Assembly (NCBI GenBank): GCA_003210025.1
Contig: QCNW01000004.1
Coordinates: 1-64,000, forward strand
DNA: 64,000 nucleotides
Direction of reading: 5' to 3'
Origin: Pelagibacteraceae bacterium AG-426-M19
Lineage (GTDB): Bacteria > Pseudomonadota > Alphaproteobacteria > Pelagibacterales > Pelagibacteraceae
The position numbers were made by a program, and so were the translations under genes. Below are positions 23,758 through 31,651 of the stretch, piece after piece (positions within the stretch are counted from its first letter, which is position 1; every line of letters starts with the position of its first letter). The notes beneath the pieces are model-generated. The model was not told the DNA's origin and ran no database searches. It worked only from the letters and a program-made list of their open reading frames with translations.

Positions 23758-25059
23758 ATGACTAAACATTTAAAAAAACTTGTCGGTCCTTTAGTAAGTT
23801 TGTTTTTCTTACTGAATATGACAAGTGTAGGTTATGCCGAATCTACAGTCTCTGCAGAAGTTGGATTTATTTTTAATACATTTCTATTTTTAGTTTGTGG
23901 TTTTCTTGTCATGTTTATGGCTTGCGGATTTGCGATGCTAGAATCGGGAATGGTAACTTCAAAAAGTGTATCTGTAATTTGTGCAAAAAATATAGGATTA
24001 TTTTCTATCGCTGGAATTATGTTCTGGATGGTAGGTTATAACTTAGCATATGGAATTCCAGAAGGTGGCTATATAGGAACATTCACTCCGTGGTCTGATG
24101 CAAGTGCTGTTGATACAGGATATGCAGATGGTTCGGATTGGTATTTCCAAATGGTATTCTGTGCAACAACAGTATCAATTGTATCTGGTACGCTAGCAGA
24201 AAGAATTAAATTATGGCCTTTCTTCTTATTTGCGGCAATTTTATCAGGAATCATTTATCCAATTGTCATGGGATGGCAGTGGGGTGGTGGCTGGTTAGCC
24301 GCTTTAGGTTTCTCTGATTTTGCTGGTTCAACTCTTGTACACTCAACTGGTGGTGCTGCAGCTTTAGCAGGTGCTATGTTGTTAGGTGCAAGAACAGGCA
24401 GATTTGATAAATCAGGTGCAGCTAAGCCAATGAGACCATTTGCAGCTTCTTCTATACCTTTGGTAACAGTTGGAGTGTTTATTTTATGGTTAGGTTGGTT
24501 CGGTTTCAACGGTGGTTCACAGCTTGCTATGGGAACTTTCGATGATGCAGTAGCTGTATCAAACATATTTATTAATACAAACTTAGCAGCGTGTGGTGGT
24601 GTTTTAGCAGCAGCAGTAATTACTAGATTAATGTATGGTAAAACTGATGTAGTTCAAATGCTTAACGGTGCGATTGGTGGATTAGTTGCAATAACAGCTG
24701 AACCATTAGCGCCAGCACCTATAGCAGCAATATTCATCGGTGCAATCGGTGGATTAATAGTAGTGTTTGGAACAAAACTATTATTCTCATTTAAGATTGA
24801 TGATGTTGTTGGTGCAATACCAGCTCACTTATTTGCTGGAGTTTGGGGAACATTAGCTGTTCCACTAACAAACTCTGATGCAAACTTTAGCGCACAGTTA
24901 ATCGGTGTAATCTCGATCAACGCATTTGTTTTTGTAGTATCATACATTGTATGGGCAATTATGAAAAACACTATGGGTATCAGATTAAGTAAAGAGGCTG
25001 AACTGAAAGGTACAGACGTAACTGAAACTGGTGTAATAGCTTACGCTATAAGAGACTAA
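23758..25059 (+). CDS. amtB: Ammonium transporter AmtB
   Basis: 433 residues with a cleavable N-terminal signal-like segment followed by eleven membrane helices, full length for AmtB. The twin conducting histidines are in VHSTGGAAALAGA and IPAHLFAGVWG, and the Phe gate region with Trp in WQWGGGWLAALGF is present. It moves ammonium/ammonia across the inner membrane. Start supported by GGAGG seven bases upstream. No glnK gene follows it, which is usual in SAR11, where nitrogen regulation is reduced to a few parts. A strong bidirectional terminator separates it from the peroxiredoxin gene. Confidence 0.93.
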   Translation: MTKHLKKLVGPLVSLFFLLNMTSVGYAESTVSAEVGFIFNTFLFLVCGFLVMFMACGFAMLESGMVTSKSVSVICAKNIGLFSIAGIMFWMVGYNLAYGIPEGGYIGTFTPWSDASAVDTGYADGSDWYFQMVFCATTVSIVSGTLAERIKLWPFFLFAAILSGIIYPIVMGWQWGGGWLAALGFSDFAGSTLVHSTGGAAALAGAMLLGARTGRFDKSGAAKPMRPFAASSIPLVTVGVFILWLGWFGFNGGSQLAMGTFDDAVAVSNIFINTNLAACGGVLAAAVITRLMYGKTDVVQMLNGAIGGLVAITAEPLAPAPIAAIFIGAIGGLIVVFGTKLLFSFKIDDVVGAIPAHLFAGVWGTLAVPLTNSDANFSAQLIGVISINAFVFVVSYIVWAIMKNTMGIRLSKEAELKGTDVTETGVIAYAIRD

Positions 25060-25087
25060 ATTTAACTCCCTCCCTTAAGTTAAATCA

Positions 25088-25116
25088 AAAAGGCCCCTCA
25101 ATTGGGGCCTTTTTTT
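25088..25116. terminator. Bidirectional terminator between amtB and bcp
   Basis: AAAAGGCCCC at 25088-25097 pairs with GGGGCCTTTT at 25104-25113 around TCAATT; a seven-T run follows on the plus strand and a five-T run on the minus strand. It lies between two convergent genes and can stop both. Confidence 0.9.
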
Positions 25117-25579
25117 ATTGTACTGATTTTAAAAATTTTAAAACTTCTTTTGCGTGGTCTTTAACTTTTACTGAACGCCATTCTTTAATAATTTTGTCAT
25201 CTTTTAATAAAAATGTGCTTCTTATTAATCCCATAAATTCTCTACCCATGAATTTTTTTTTACCCCAAACTTTGAATGCTTTAATCGCTTCTTTTTTAAC
25301 GTCTGCTACTAAATCAAATTTAATTTTGAATTTATCTCTAAATTTTTCATGACTTTCCATATTATCTTTAGAAATACCAATTACTTCACAGTCTAATTTT
25401 TTAAATTGTGAAAGAAGTGAATTGAAATCTTTTGTCTCAATTGTGCAGCCAGGAGTATTATCTTTTGGATAGAAATATAAAACTTTGTATTTACTTTTTA
25501 CCTTCTTTAACTCTAAAAGTTTTGAATTAGTTGATGGGATTTTGAAATTAGGAGCAATTTTATTTAAAGTTTTAGTCAT
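25115..25579 (-). CDS. bcp: Peroxiredoxin (BCP/PrxQ type)
   Basis: 154 residues from the ATG at 25579; the frame extends four codons upstream but that overlaps the previous gene further. The peroxidatic Cys is in FYPKDNTPGCTIET (TPGCT), with the conserved Arg in IRSTFLL. The usual second Cys five residues after the first is replaced (TPGCTIETKD), so this is a one-Cys or atypical BCP. It reduces hydroperoxides with thiol help in the cytoplasm. Its start overlaps the stop of the glycosyltransferase-like gene by 8 bases (ATGACTAA), indicating an operon on the minus strand. Confidence 0.85.
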   Translation of the reverse strand: MTKTLNKIAPNFKIPSTNSKLLELKKVKSKYKVLYFYPKDNTPGCTIETKDFNSLLSQFKKLDCEVIGISKDNMESHEKFRDKFKIKFDLVADVKKEAIKAFKVWGKKKFMGREFMGLIRSTFLLKDDKIIKEWRSVKVKDHAKEVLKFLKSVQ

Positions 25580-26603
25580 AATTACTCTCATCCCACAATT
25601 TTTTTATATTTACAACCGGAGATACTCCATAAATAGAGTTTATATTGGTTGCATGTATTGCAAGAGATGGGATTGGGCTCAAACATACCTCAGATTTAAA
25701 AATGTCGTGCAAAGGTTTTTCAAATGGAGAATGTTCTTTTTTACACATACTTAACAACTTATCAAAATGCTTATTAACCATCCTATTACTTGTCAAAAAA
25801 GTGCATAAAGTCTGATCTATTTTCCTCCAATGAGATTGATTACCAAGGAGTACCTTTGTATCTTCTGGCGAAAAATATAAATATGGATAATCTGTTGGGC
25901 ACAGAAAAAGCTCATCATTTAAAATTGTTGAAAATTTTTCATATGCAAATACCATTTCTTCAAGACTATTTTTTCTATGAATGTAGTCATCTTCAACAAA
26001 GTAAATTAGATCATCAGAATTTTTTGATATTTCAATTGATTGATAAATATTAGACATATTTGATTTTTGGGCATCTGTGACGTTTTCATTTTTTTCGTTT
26101 TTATGATCTATAAATGATTTGTATTTTTCAAAATTTAACTTTTTTATTCTGCTCTCAAAAAATTGACCATTTAAAATTTTATAGTATTTATTCAATATTT
26201 CTTGATCTGAATTATGATCTATTATTGTTAATTTTAACTTTATGGACTCGAAGAGATCTTTGGATGAATTGATAGAATTTACCAAAGAATTTAATGATCT
26301 TATTGAATACTCCTCTTTTTTTTTATCAAATATTCTTTTTTTTGTTTGAGATAACATTAAAACAGAGGCACAGCTTCTAAAAATAATTTCTAAAGCTTTT
26401 ACTTTTCTCTTAATTTTGAGTGAACCCATTGGTATTGTTATTGATTTTTGTCCTATAGTGGAAAGATTTTGATTACTGGAATCCTTCAATGAAGGTATAT
26501 CGTAATTGCTATTATTGATGATTTCGAAGCCAAAATATCGATTTATTTTAATTAACAGTTTTTCAAAAAATGAATTTTTTTTCTTTAATTTTAATTCTTT
26601 CAC
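25572..26603 (-). CDS. Glycosyltransferase-like protein
   Basis: 343 residues from a GTG at 26603; the frame also has a TTG at 26621 but that would nearly touch the divergent rhodanese start, so GTG is preferred. The N-terminal 75 residues are basic and polar. The core near residues 125-260 shows a GT-A-like order: KLTIIDHNSDQEIL, then SIEISKNSDDLIYFVEDDYI, where EDDY fits a metal-binding DxD. C-terminally FEKPLHDIFKSEVCLSPIPS and LAIHATNINS resemble acceptor-side residues of small bacterial glycosyltransferases. Acceptor and sugar unknown; no other polysaccharide gene is adjacent, so it may act on a lipid or a protein. Confidence 0.55.
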   Translation of the reverse strand: MKELKLKKKNSFFEKLLIKINRYFGFEIINNSNYDIPSLKDSSNQNLSTIGQKSITIPMGSLKIKRKVKALEIIFRSCASVLMLSQTKKRIFDKKKEEYSIRSLNSLVNSINSSKDLFESIKLKLTIIDHNSDQEILNKYYKILNGQFFESRIKKLNFEKYKSFIDHKNEKNENVTDAQKSNMSNIYQSIEISKNSDDLIYFVEDDYIHRKNSLEEMVFAYEKFSTILNDELFLCPTDYPYLYFSPEDTKVLLGNQSHWRKIDQTLCTFLTSNRMVNKHFDKLLSMCKKEHSPFEKPLHDIFKSEVCLSPIPSLAIHATNINSIYGVSPVVNIKKLWDESNYD

Positions 26604-26622
26604 AATATAACTGTATAGCAAT

Positions 26623-27009
26623 ATGAAAATTAAATCATCACAAACACTTGTTAACGAAGCTTTAAATCAAATCAAAACACTTTCTCCAGCTGAAGCTTTA
26701 GAAATGGTAAATTCTGATAAATGTAATCTAATAGATATAAGAGATATTAGAGAGCTAGAGAAAATGGGAAGAATAGAAAATTCTCATCACATTCCTAGAG
26801 GAATGTTAGAGTTTTGGATGGATCCAGATAGTCCTTACTTTAAAGAGGGCAAGATAGATATGAACAAAGAAATGGTATTATTTTGCGCAGGAGGACTAAG
26901 ATCTGCACTAGCTACAAAATCATTGAAAGATATGGGGTTTGAAAAAATTTCACACATAGATGGTGGCTTTTCTCAAATGAAGAGCAGTGGCTTTAAAGTA
27001 GAGAAATAG
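26623..27009 (+). CDS. Rhodanese-like sulfurtransferase
   Basis: 128 residues forming one rhodanese domain. The active-site loop is VLFCAGGLRSALA, with Cys near residue 90 followed by the typical Arg-Ser. Cytoplasmic, no signal peptide. Single-domain rhodaneses carry sulfane sulfur for thiosulfate handling, tRNA thiolation or cyanide detoxification; the tRNA 2-thiouridylase mnmA is 2 kb away but on a separate transcript. Divergent from the glycosyltransferase-like gene with only 20 bases between starts. The region before the domain (residues 1-30) is helical and lacks extra motifs. Confidence 0.85.
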   Translation: MKIKSSQTLVNEALNQIKTLSPAEALEMVNSDKCNLIDIRDIRELEKMGRIENSHHIPRGMLEFWMDPDSPYFKEGKIDMNKEMVLFCAGGLRSALATKSLKDMGFEKISHIDGGFSQMKSSGFKVEK

Positions 27010-27011
27010 AA

Positions 27012-27485
27012 TTAATCAAACAAACTTATTCTCTTTGCGAAAAAGATTCTTATCACCCAGTATATAAATAATCCTAAAGGACCAATAAAATATGTGATTA
27101 TTAAAGGAAAAAAGACTAGAATTTTTGACATATAAAATCTCTGGCTATCTCTAACAATCCAAGATCCACAAAATAGATTAATAGCTAAGAAGTGTGTCCA
27201 AAATAAAATTAAAAACTCATTATTCTCAAAAAGCTCAGCTAGATCATAAAAACTTAAATATAAAATAAAGTTTTTATCAAAATCATATCCGGCAAAAAAG
27301 AATATATATAATAGATAAACATAAACACTTGCCAAAATAAATGTTGGGATTATTGATGTAACAAATAAACCACAAACTTTAGTCTGTGGAAAAATAATAA
27401 GCATTAACCAAAAAGGTATTACACCTATATTTAACCACATATAGATCATTTCTACTGTAAAAAATGCAGATATTTGTTCAATCAT
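27012..27485 (-). CDS. ABA4-like (DUF4281) membrane protein
   Basis: 157 residues, four membrane segments. The pattern FWTHFLAINLFCGSWIVRDS near residue 95-115, preceded by the first-segment FWLMLIIFPQ, matches the DUF4281/ABA4-like family, named after a plant protein needed for neoxanthin synthesis. Bacterial homologues are often linked to carotenoids or retinal, but none of those genes is in this window, so the role here is open. Gene is convergent with the rhodanese gene (2 bases apart) and divergent from recX. Confidence 0.7.
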   Translation of the reverse strand: MIEQISAFFTVEMIYMWLNIGVIPFWLMLIIFPQTKVCGLFVTSIIPTFILASVYVYLLYIFFFAGYDFDKNFILYLSFYDLAELFENNEFLILFWTHFLAINLFCGSWIVRDSQRFYMSKILVFFPLIITYFIGPLGLFIYWVIRIFFAKRISLFD

Positions 27486-27512
27486 CAGGGTTATATTATA
27501 TTAAATGCAATA

Positions 27513-28076
27513 ATGATTCCTATAAAAAATAAAAAAAAAAACTTAGAAGCGACAATTGATGAAATGCGCAACTTTGCACTTAATTATGTAGAAAAATTTG
27601 CACCATCAAAACAACAGCTAAAAACATATCTTTTAAAGAAATATTTAAGATCTAAAGTTGATAACGTTAAAAGAAGCAATATTTCAGATCTAATCGAGAT
27701 TGTAGCTGAAGATTTAGAAAAATCTAAATTTATAAATGATAAATTTTATTCAGAAACAAAGGCAAAAAGTCTAATCCAACGTGGCTCATCAATAAATAAG
27801 ATTAGAAATTATTTAATAAGCAAAGGAGTTGGAGAAAAATATATAAAAAATACAATTGAACAAATTAATGAAAATAATGAAGATCAAGATTTTTTTTCAG
27901 CCATAAAAGTTTGTAAAAAAAAAAGAATTGGTCCTTCAAGAAATGAAGATAATAGACCTTTATTCTATAAAAAAGATATTGGTATATTAGCAAGATCTGG
28001 ATTTGATTTTGAAGTTTCCAGAAGAGTAATGGAACTAGATAAAGAGGAATATTTGAAAATTATAAATCTTCTTTAG
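27513..28076 (+). CDS. recX: Regulatory protein RecX
   Basis: 187 residues from the ATG at 27513; an upstream frame extension is not conserved-looking and overlaps the divergent gene, so it is rejected. RecX-type helical repeats: FALNYVEKFAPSKQQLKTYL, LEKSKFINDKFYSETKAKSL and IRNYLISKGVGEKYIKNTIE. It binds RecA filaments and modulates recombination. In most bacteria recX follows recA, here it does not. The 3' end overlaps a small minus-strand frame (28060-28209) tail to tail by 17 bases. Confidence 0.8.
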   Translation: MIPIKNKKKNLEATIDEMRNFALNYVEKFAPSKQQLKTYLLKKYLRSKVDNVKRSNISDLIEIVAEDLEKSKFINDKFYSETKAKSLIQRGSSINKIRNYLISKGVGEKYIKNTIEQINENNEDQDFFSAIKVCKKKRIGPSRNEDNRPLFYKKDIGILARSGFDFEVSRRVMELDKEEYLKIINLL

Positions 28077-28209
28077 ACTTTTTATTCTTTTCTTCTAAAT
28101 AATACTGAATTTTGCTTTTGATATAGTTTTTTACCATCACAAATACTATTAATCCAAAAATTGATACTGAAACTATTATAATTAATATTATTCTTAATTG
28201 CTCACTCAT
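28060..28209 (-). CDS. 49-aa single-pass membrane protein behind cysQ
   Basis: A 49-residue frame starting with ATG whose A is shared with the TAA stop of cysQ (TAATG). Residues 5-27 form one membrane segment (IILIIIVSVSIFGLIVFVMV), followed by a charged tail (KNYIKSKIQYYLEEKNKKSK). Direct overlap with cysQ makes translational coupling likely. Its 3' end overlaps recX by 17 bases. No family recognised, but layout and coupling support a real gene. Confidence 0.55.
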   Translation of the reverse strand: MSEQLRIILIIIVSVSIFGLIVFVMVKNYIKSKIQYYLEEKNKKSKEDL

Positions 28210-28979
28210 TATATATTTTTATTTCTTTTCAAAATTATACTAGGATTTTTAAAATTTTCTTTTCCGTAAAGTATTTCATTTCCCTCAAAATCAGTAACTA
28301 TACCCCCTGCATTTTCAAGAATAGCATGCCCAGCTGCAATATCCCATTCACATGCTCTAGGCTCTGCAACATAGCCGTCGTATTCATTTGAAGCTATTAC
28401 ACAAAATTTTAAAGAACTTTTCATCCTTTTAAATTCATTAACATTCATTGTTTGATATATTTTGTTTATTTCAGGTTTTAGTTTATTTGAATATGATACA
28501 AATTTAAGTTTATTATTCGAAATTTTTGAACAGTCTAATTTTACATGTTTGCTATTAATTATTTCAAATGAACAACCTTTATCATAAGAATAAAATAATC
28601 TATTTTTAGCGGGTGCATATATTATACCTGCTACTGCTCGATTATTAATTATTAAACCAGCATTTAGAGTAAATTCGTCAAGATCATTAATGTAATCATA
28701 CGTACCATCAATTGGATCTATTAGCCAAAAATTTTTTAAATCTTTCTTGGATTTATTATGACTAGTTTCTTCTGATATAATCGGTATTTGAGGAGTTAAG
28801 TCATTTATTTTTTCAGTTAAAATTCTATTAACCTCAAGATCACCATTGCTAACAGGTGTGTTATCTTCCTTAATTTCTTTTATTAAGCCTTTTTCTCTTA
28901 ATTCTATTGAAACTTTTCCTGCGTATAAAAAAGTATCAATCAGTTTTTCAATAGTTGTTTTAATTTCGATATCTTTCAT
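28209..28979 (-). CDS. cysQ: 3'(2'),5'-bisphosphate nucleotidase (CysQ)
   Basis: 256 residues of the inositol-monophosphatase-like superfamily. Metal site EETSHNKSKK (Glu of GEE), DPIDGTYDYINDLDEFT with the DPxDGT core, and the C-terminal EWDIAAGHAILENAGG. CysQ hydrolyses 3'-phosphoadenosine-5'-phosphate, a by-product of sulfate/PAPS use, to AMP. SAR11 cells lack assimilatory sulfate reduction in general, so the substrate here may be pAp from other sulfotransfer or CoA-dependent steps, or a related bisphosphate. It lies in a minus-strand run with DUF3553 before it and a 49-aa membrane protein after it. Confidence 0.85.
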   Translation of the reverse strand: MKDIEIKTTIEKLIDTFLYAGKVSIELREKGLIKEIKEDNTPVSNGDLEVNRILTEKINDLTPQIPIISEETSHNKSKKDLKNFWLIDPIDGTYDYINDLDEFTLNAGLIINNRAVAGIIYAPAKNRLFYSYDKGCSFEIINSKHVKLDCSKISNNKLKFVSYSNKLKPEINKIYQTMNVNEFKRMKSSLKFCVIASNEYDGYVAEPRACEWDIAAGHAILENAGGIVTDFEGNEILYGKENFKNPSIILKRNKNI

Positions 28980-29147
28980 TTATTCTAACTTTTCTAATTC
29001 GATATTTTTAGCATTGATAACTTTTTTTCCTACATTTTCGAAATTCACAGTTACTTTTTCCTTAATAATTGATTGCACTTGTCCTATTCCCCAATCTTTA
29101 TTATTAGGATTTATAACCTTATCACCTGGTTCAAAATCTAAAATCAT
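28980..29147 (-). CDS. DUF3553-like small protein
   Basis: 55 residues. The sequence [20 protein letters not shown] followed by [15 protein letters not shown] matches the DUF3553 pattern (FxPGD-x-V...DWG-x-GQVQS...VTVNFE-x-GK). DUF3553 proteins are short beta-rich alphaproteobacterial proteins related to the N-terminal part of CarD-like/UvrD-associated domains; the role is not settled. Its stop ends directly next to the cysQ start codon, so the two are co-transcribed. Not listed among longer frames because of its size. Confidence 0.8.
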   Translation of the reverse strand: MILDFEPGDKVINPNNKDWGIGQVQSIIKEKVTVNFENVGKKVINAKNIELEKLE

Positions 29148-29188
29148 TTGATTTTACTTATAATAGAAATGAGTATAAATACCACCAC

Positions 29189-30307
29189 ATGAATTTACAG
29201 TTAAACTCAATTGGATTAGATAAAAAACCGTCTGATACAAAAGTAATTGTAGCTATGTCTGGTGGTGTAGACTCATCTACAGTTGCAGGTTTGATGAAAA
29301 TGCAAGGATATAATGTTATAGGTATAACATTAAAACTATACAACGATAGTAAAGAAGTTGTTAAATCAAAAGTATGTTGCTCAGGCCAAGATGTTATAGA
29401 TGCAAAAAGAGTTGCTCATAAATTAGATATTGATCATAAAATTCTTTATTACCAAGATAAATTTAAGCAAGGAGTTATTGATAATTTTGTAGAAAGTTAC
29501 TTAAAAGGAGAAACTCCAATACCATGCGTGCAGTGTAATCAAACTGTCAAATTTAGAGATTTGTATGAAGTTGCCAAAGATTTAAACGCTGATGCTTTGA
29601 TTACAGGTCATTATGTAAAAAATATAACGATAAATGAAAAAAATAATATGTATAGAGCAGTAGATGAAAATAGAGATCAAAGCTATTTTCTATTTAATAC
29701 TACAAGAGAGCAATTAAATTATTTACGATTTCCATTAGGTGGAATGTTAAAAAATGAAACTAGAGAAATTGCTAAAAAACTAAATTTAAATGTTGCAGAT
29801 AAGCCAGATAGTCAAGATATATGTTTTGTTCCTAACGGAGACTATTCATCAGTGATAAAAAAGTTTAAGCCAGATTCATTAAAAAAAGGCAATATTAAAA
29901 ATCTAAATGGTGAAGTAATAGGTGTTCATGATGGAATTATAAATTTTACTATTGGTCAAAGAAAAGGAATTAAAGTAGCTGACAAAGAGGCATTATATGT
30001 AATTAAAATTGATGCAGAGAATAATGAAATAATTGTTGGAGGACGAGAACATCTAGGAAAAAAGAAAATTAATTTAAAAAATATTAATCTACTATCGGAT
30101 AAAAACGAATTAAATGAAAATATATTAGTCAAAGTTAGGTCTACAGGAAAGTTGTTAAGCGCCAATGTAAATTTTATTAACGAGAATGATGCTGAGGTAA
30201 ATTTAGATAATTCTGAAGATGGTATTTCACCTGGACAAGCATGTGTCTTTTATAAAAAAGACCAATATGGTCACAAAGTTCTTGGTGGTGGTTGGATTAA
30301 AGAATAA
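29189..30307 (+). CDS. mnmA: tRNA-specific 2-thiouridylase MnmA
   Basis: 372 residues, full length. PP-loop [11 protein letters not shown] near residue 24, catalytic Cys in [16 protein letters not shown] and the partner Cys in [13 protein letters not shown]-terminal beta-barrel ends with [14 protein letters not shown]. MnmA thiolates U34 of tRNA-Lys, -Glu and -Gln, using sulfur from a persulfide carrier. It is divergent from the DUF3553 gene and ends shortly before a small basic peptide on the opposite strand. Confidence 0.93.
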   Translation: MNLQLNSIGLDKKPSDTKVIVAMSGGVDSSTVAGLMKMQGYNVIGITLKLYNDSKEVVKSKVCCSGQDVIDAKRVAHKLDIDHKILYYQDKFKQGVIDNFVESYLKGETPIPCVQCNQTVKFRDLYEVAKDLNADALITGHYVKNITINEKNNMYRAVDENRDQSYFLFNTTREQLNYLRFPLGGMLKNETREIAKKLNLNVADKPDSQDICFVPNGDYSSVIKKFKPDSLKKGNIKNLNGEVIGVHDGIINFTIGQRKGIKVADKEALYVIKIDAENNEIIVGGREHLGKKKINLKNINLLSDKNELNENILVKVRSTGKLLSANVNFINENDAEVNLDNSEDGISPGQACVFYKKDQYGHKVLGGGWIKE

Positions 30308-30313
30308 TTAATT

Positions 30314-30397
30314 TTACTTTTTCTTATTCTTTTTTCTTGCTCTTCTTTTTTTAGAGCCCATTTTTCTTCGGCCTCTATGCTTTTTAGGGTATCCCAT
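30314..30397 (-). CDS. 27-aa highly basic peptide, possible ribosome-associated protein
   Basis: A complete ATG-to-TAA frame of 27 residues in which about two-thirds are Lys or Arg: MGYPKKHRGRRKMGSKKRRA and a KKNKKK tail. The composition resembles small ribosomal or bS22/AURKAIP1-like peptides more than random A+T-rich DNA, which would give Asn/Ile/Leu-rich frames; the many CGA/GGC/AGA codons stand out. It is convergent with mnmA (7 bases) and divergent from metC. Family is not certain. Confidence 0.5.
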   Translation of the reverse strand: MGYPKKHRGRRKMGSKKRRARKKNKKK

Positions 30398-30472
30398 AAT
30401 CTCCTTAGTTTTACAATTTTATTGACTTATTTGAGGGATATAGCATTGTCAATATAACTAATCAATTTTTTT

Positions 30473-31651
30473 ATGGTTAATTCAGTTAAAACTTTTTTAA
30501 AACAAGTAGGAAAAGATTATCAAAATCAGTCAGTTAATCCGCCAGTAGTAAGAGCTTCAACAATAATATTTAAAACTCTTCAAGATATAAAGAAAACACA
30601 AAGTAATTATAAAAAAAATCCCCTAAGCAAAAATTTTGATTATGGTAGAAAAGGAACATCAACAACTTTTGCACTACAAGAACTATTAAGAAAAATCGAA
30701 AATGCTTATCAAGTTTATTTAACACCAACAGGATTTGGTGCAGTTTTTCTTGGAGTGATTAGTGTTGTAAGACCTGGTGATGAAATAATTATAACGGACT
30801 CAGTCTACTCTCCCACAAGATTTTTAACCGAAGACTATTTAAAAAAATTCAATATTAAAGCAGTTTTTTATGATCCAAAAAACTTAGATGACTTAAAAAA
30901 AAAAATTACAAATAAGACTAAACTTATTTTTGTTGAAAACCCAGGAAGTAACACATTTGAATTTCAAGATTTAAAAAAAATATTATCTTTTGCTAAGAAT
31001 AAGAATATTTATACAGCTATAGATAACACTTGGGGAACACCTTATTTAATCAAGCCTTTAGACTTAGGTTTTGATATGTCTATAGTTTCAGCGACAAAAT
31101 ATTATTCTGGTCATTCAGATGTTATGGGTGGCAGTTTAGCTATTAAAAAAAGACTTTTTAAAGAAGTAGAATTAAGTCAAAAAGCAGTTGGTTTAAGACT
31201 AAGCCCTGATGATGCCTACTTAATTATGAGAGGATTAAGAACGTTGGATATTAGGTTAGACAAACATCAAGAAAATACCATCAAGGTAGCTAATTTTTTG
31301 AGCAAACAAAAAAAAGTTAAAGAGGTTTTTTACCCAATTAAAAAAAACATTAAACAATACAAAATGTGGAAAAAGTATTATTCAGGATCATCTGGGTTAA
31401 TGGGTGTAAAAATTATTTCTAAAAATAAAAACTCTGTAATAAAATTTTTGAATAAATTAAAATTATTTGCCCATGGTTACAGTTGGGGAGGATTTGAAAG
31501 TCTTGCTTTATATCAAGACAAATTGGCACTGGGTAATAGGAGCTACACAAAGCTTAGTAATAACGAACATATTATAAGATTACATATCGGTTTGGAAGAC
31601 CCAAATGATTTGATTGCTGACATTAAACAGGCTATTAAATCTGTAAGATGA
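30473..31651 (+). CDS. metC: Cystathionine beta-lyase (MetC-type PLP enzyme)
   Basis: 392 residues of the Cys/Met metabolism PLP enzyme family. PLP Lys in SATKYYSGHSDVMGG, aspartate in AIDNTWGTPYL, C-terminal SWGGFESLAL typical for beta-lyases of the alphaproteobacterial MetC group. It cleaves cystathionine to homocysteine, pyruvate and ammonia, or acts on cysteine/related thioethers. Starts a long overlapping operon: the next gene begins with ATG overlapping its stop (ATGA). The neighbouring folate genes suggest a joint methionine/one-carbon theme, but this may be coincidental. Confidence 0.88.
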   Translation: MVNSVKTFLKQVGKDYQNQSVNPPVVRASTIIFKTLQDIKKTQSNYKKNPLSKNFDYGRKGTSTTFALQELLRKIENAYQVYLTPTGFGAVFLGVISVVRPGDEIIITDSVYSPTRFLTEDYLKKFNIKAVFYDPKNLDDLKKKITNKTKLIFVENPGSNTFEFQDLKKILSFAKNKNIYTAIDNTWGTPYLIKPLDLGFDMSIVSATKYYSGHSDVMGGSLAIKKRLFKEVELSQKAVGLRLSPDDAYLIMRGLRTLDIRLDKHQENTIKVANFLSKQKKVKEVFYPIKKNIKQYKMWKKYYSGSSGLMGVKIISKNKNSVIKFLNKLKLFAHGYSWGGFESLALYQDKLALGNRSYTKLSNNEHIIRLHIGLEDPNDLIADIKQAIKSVR

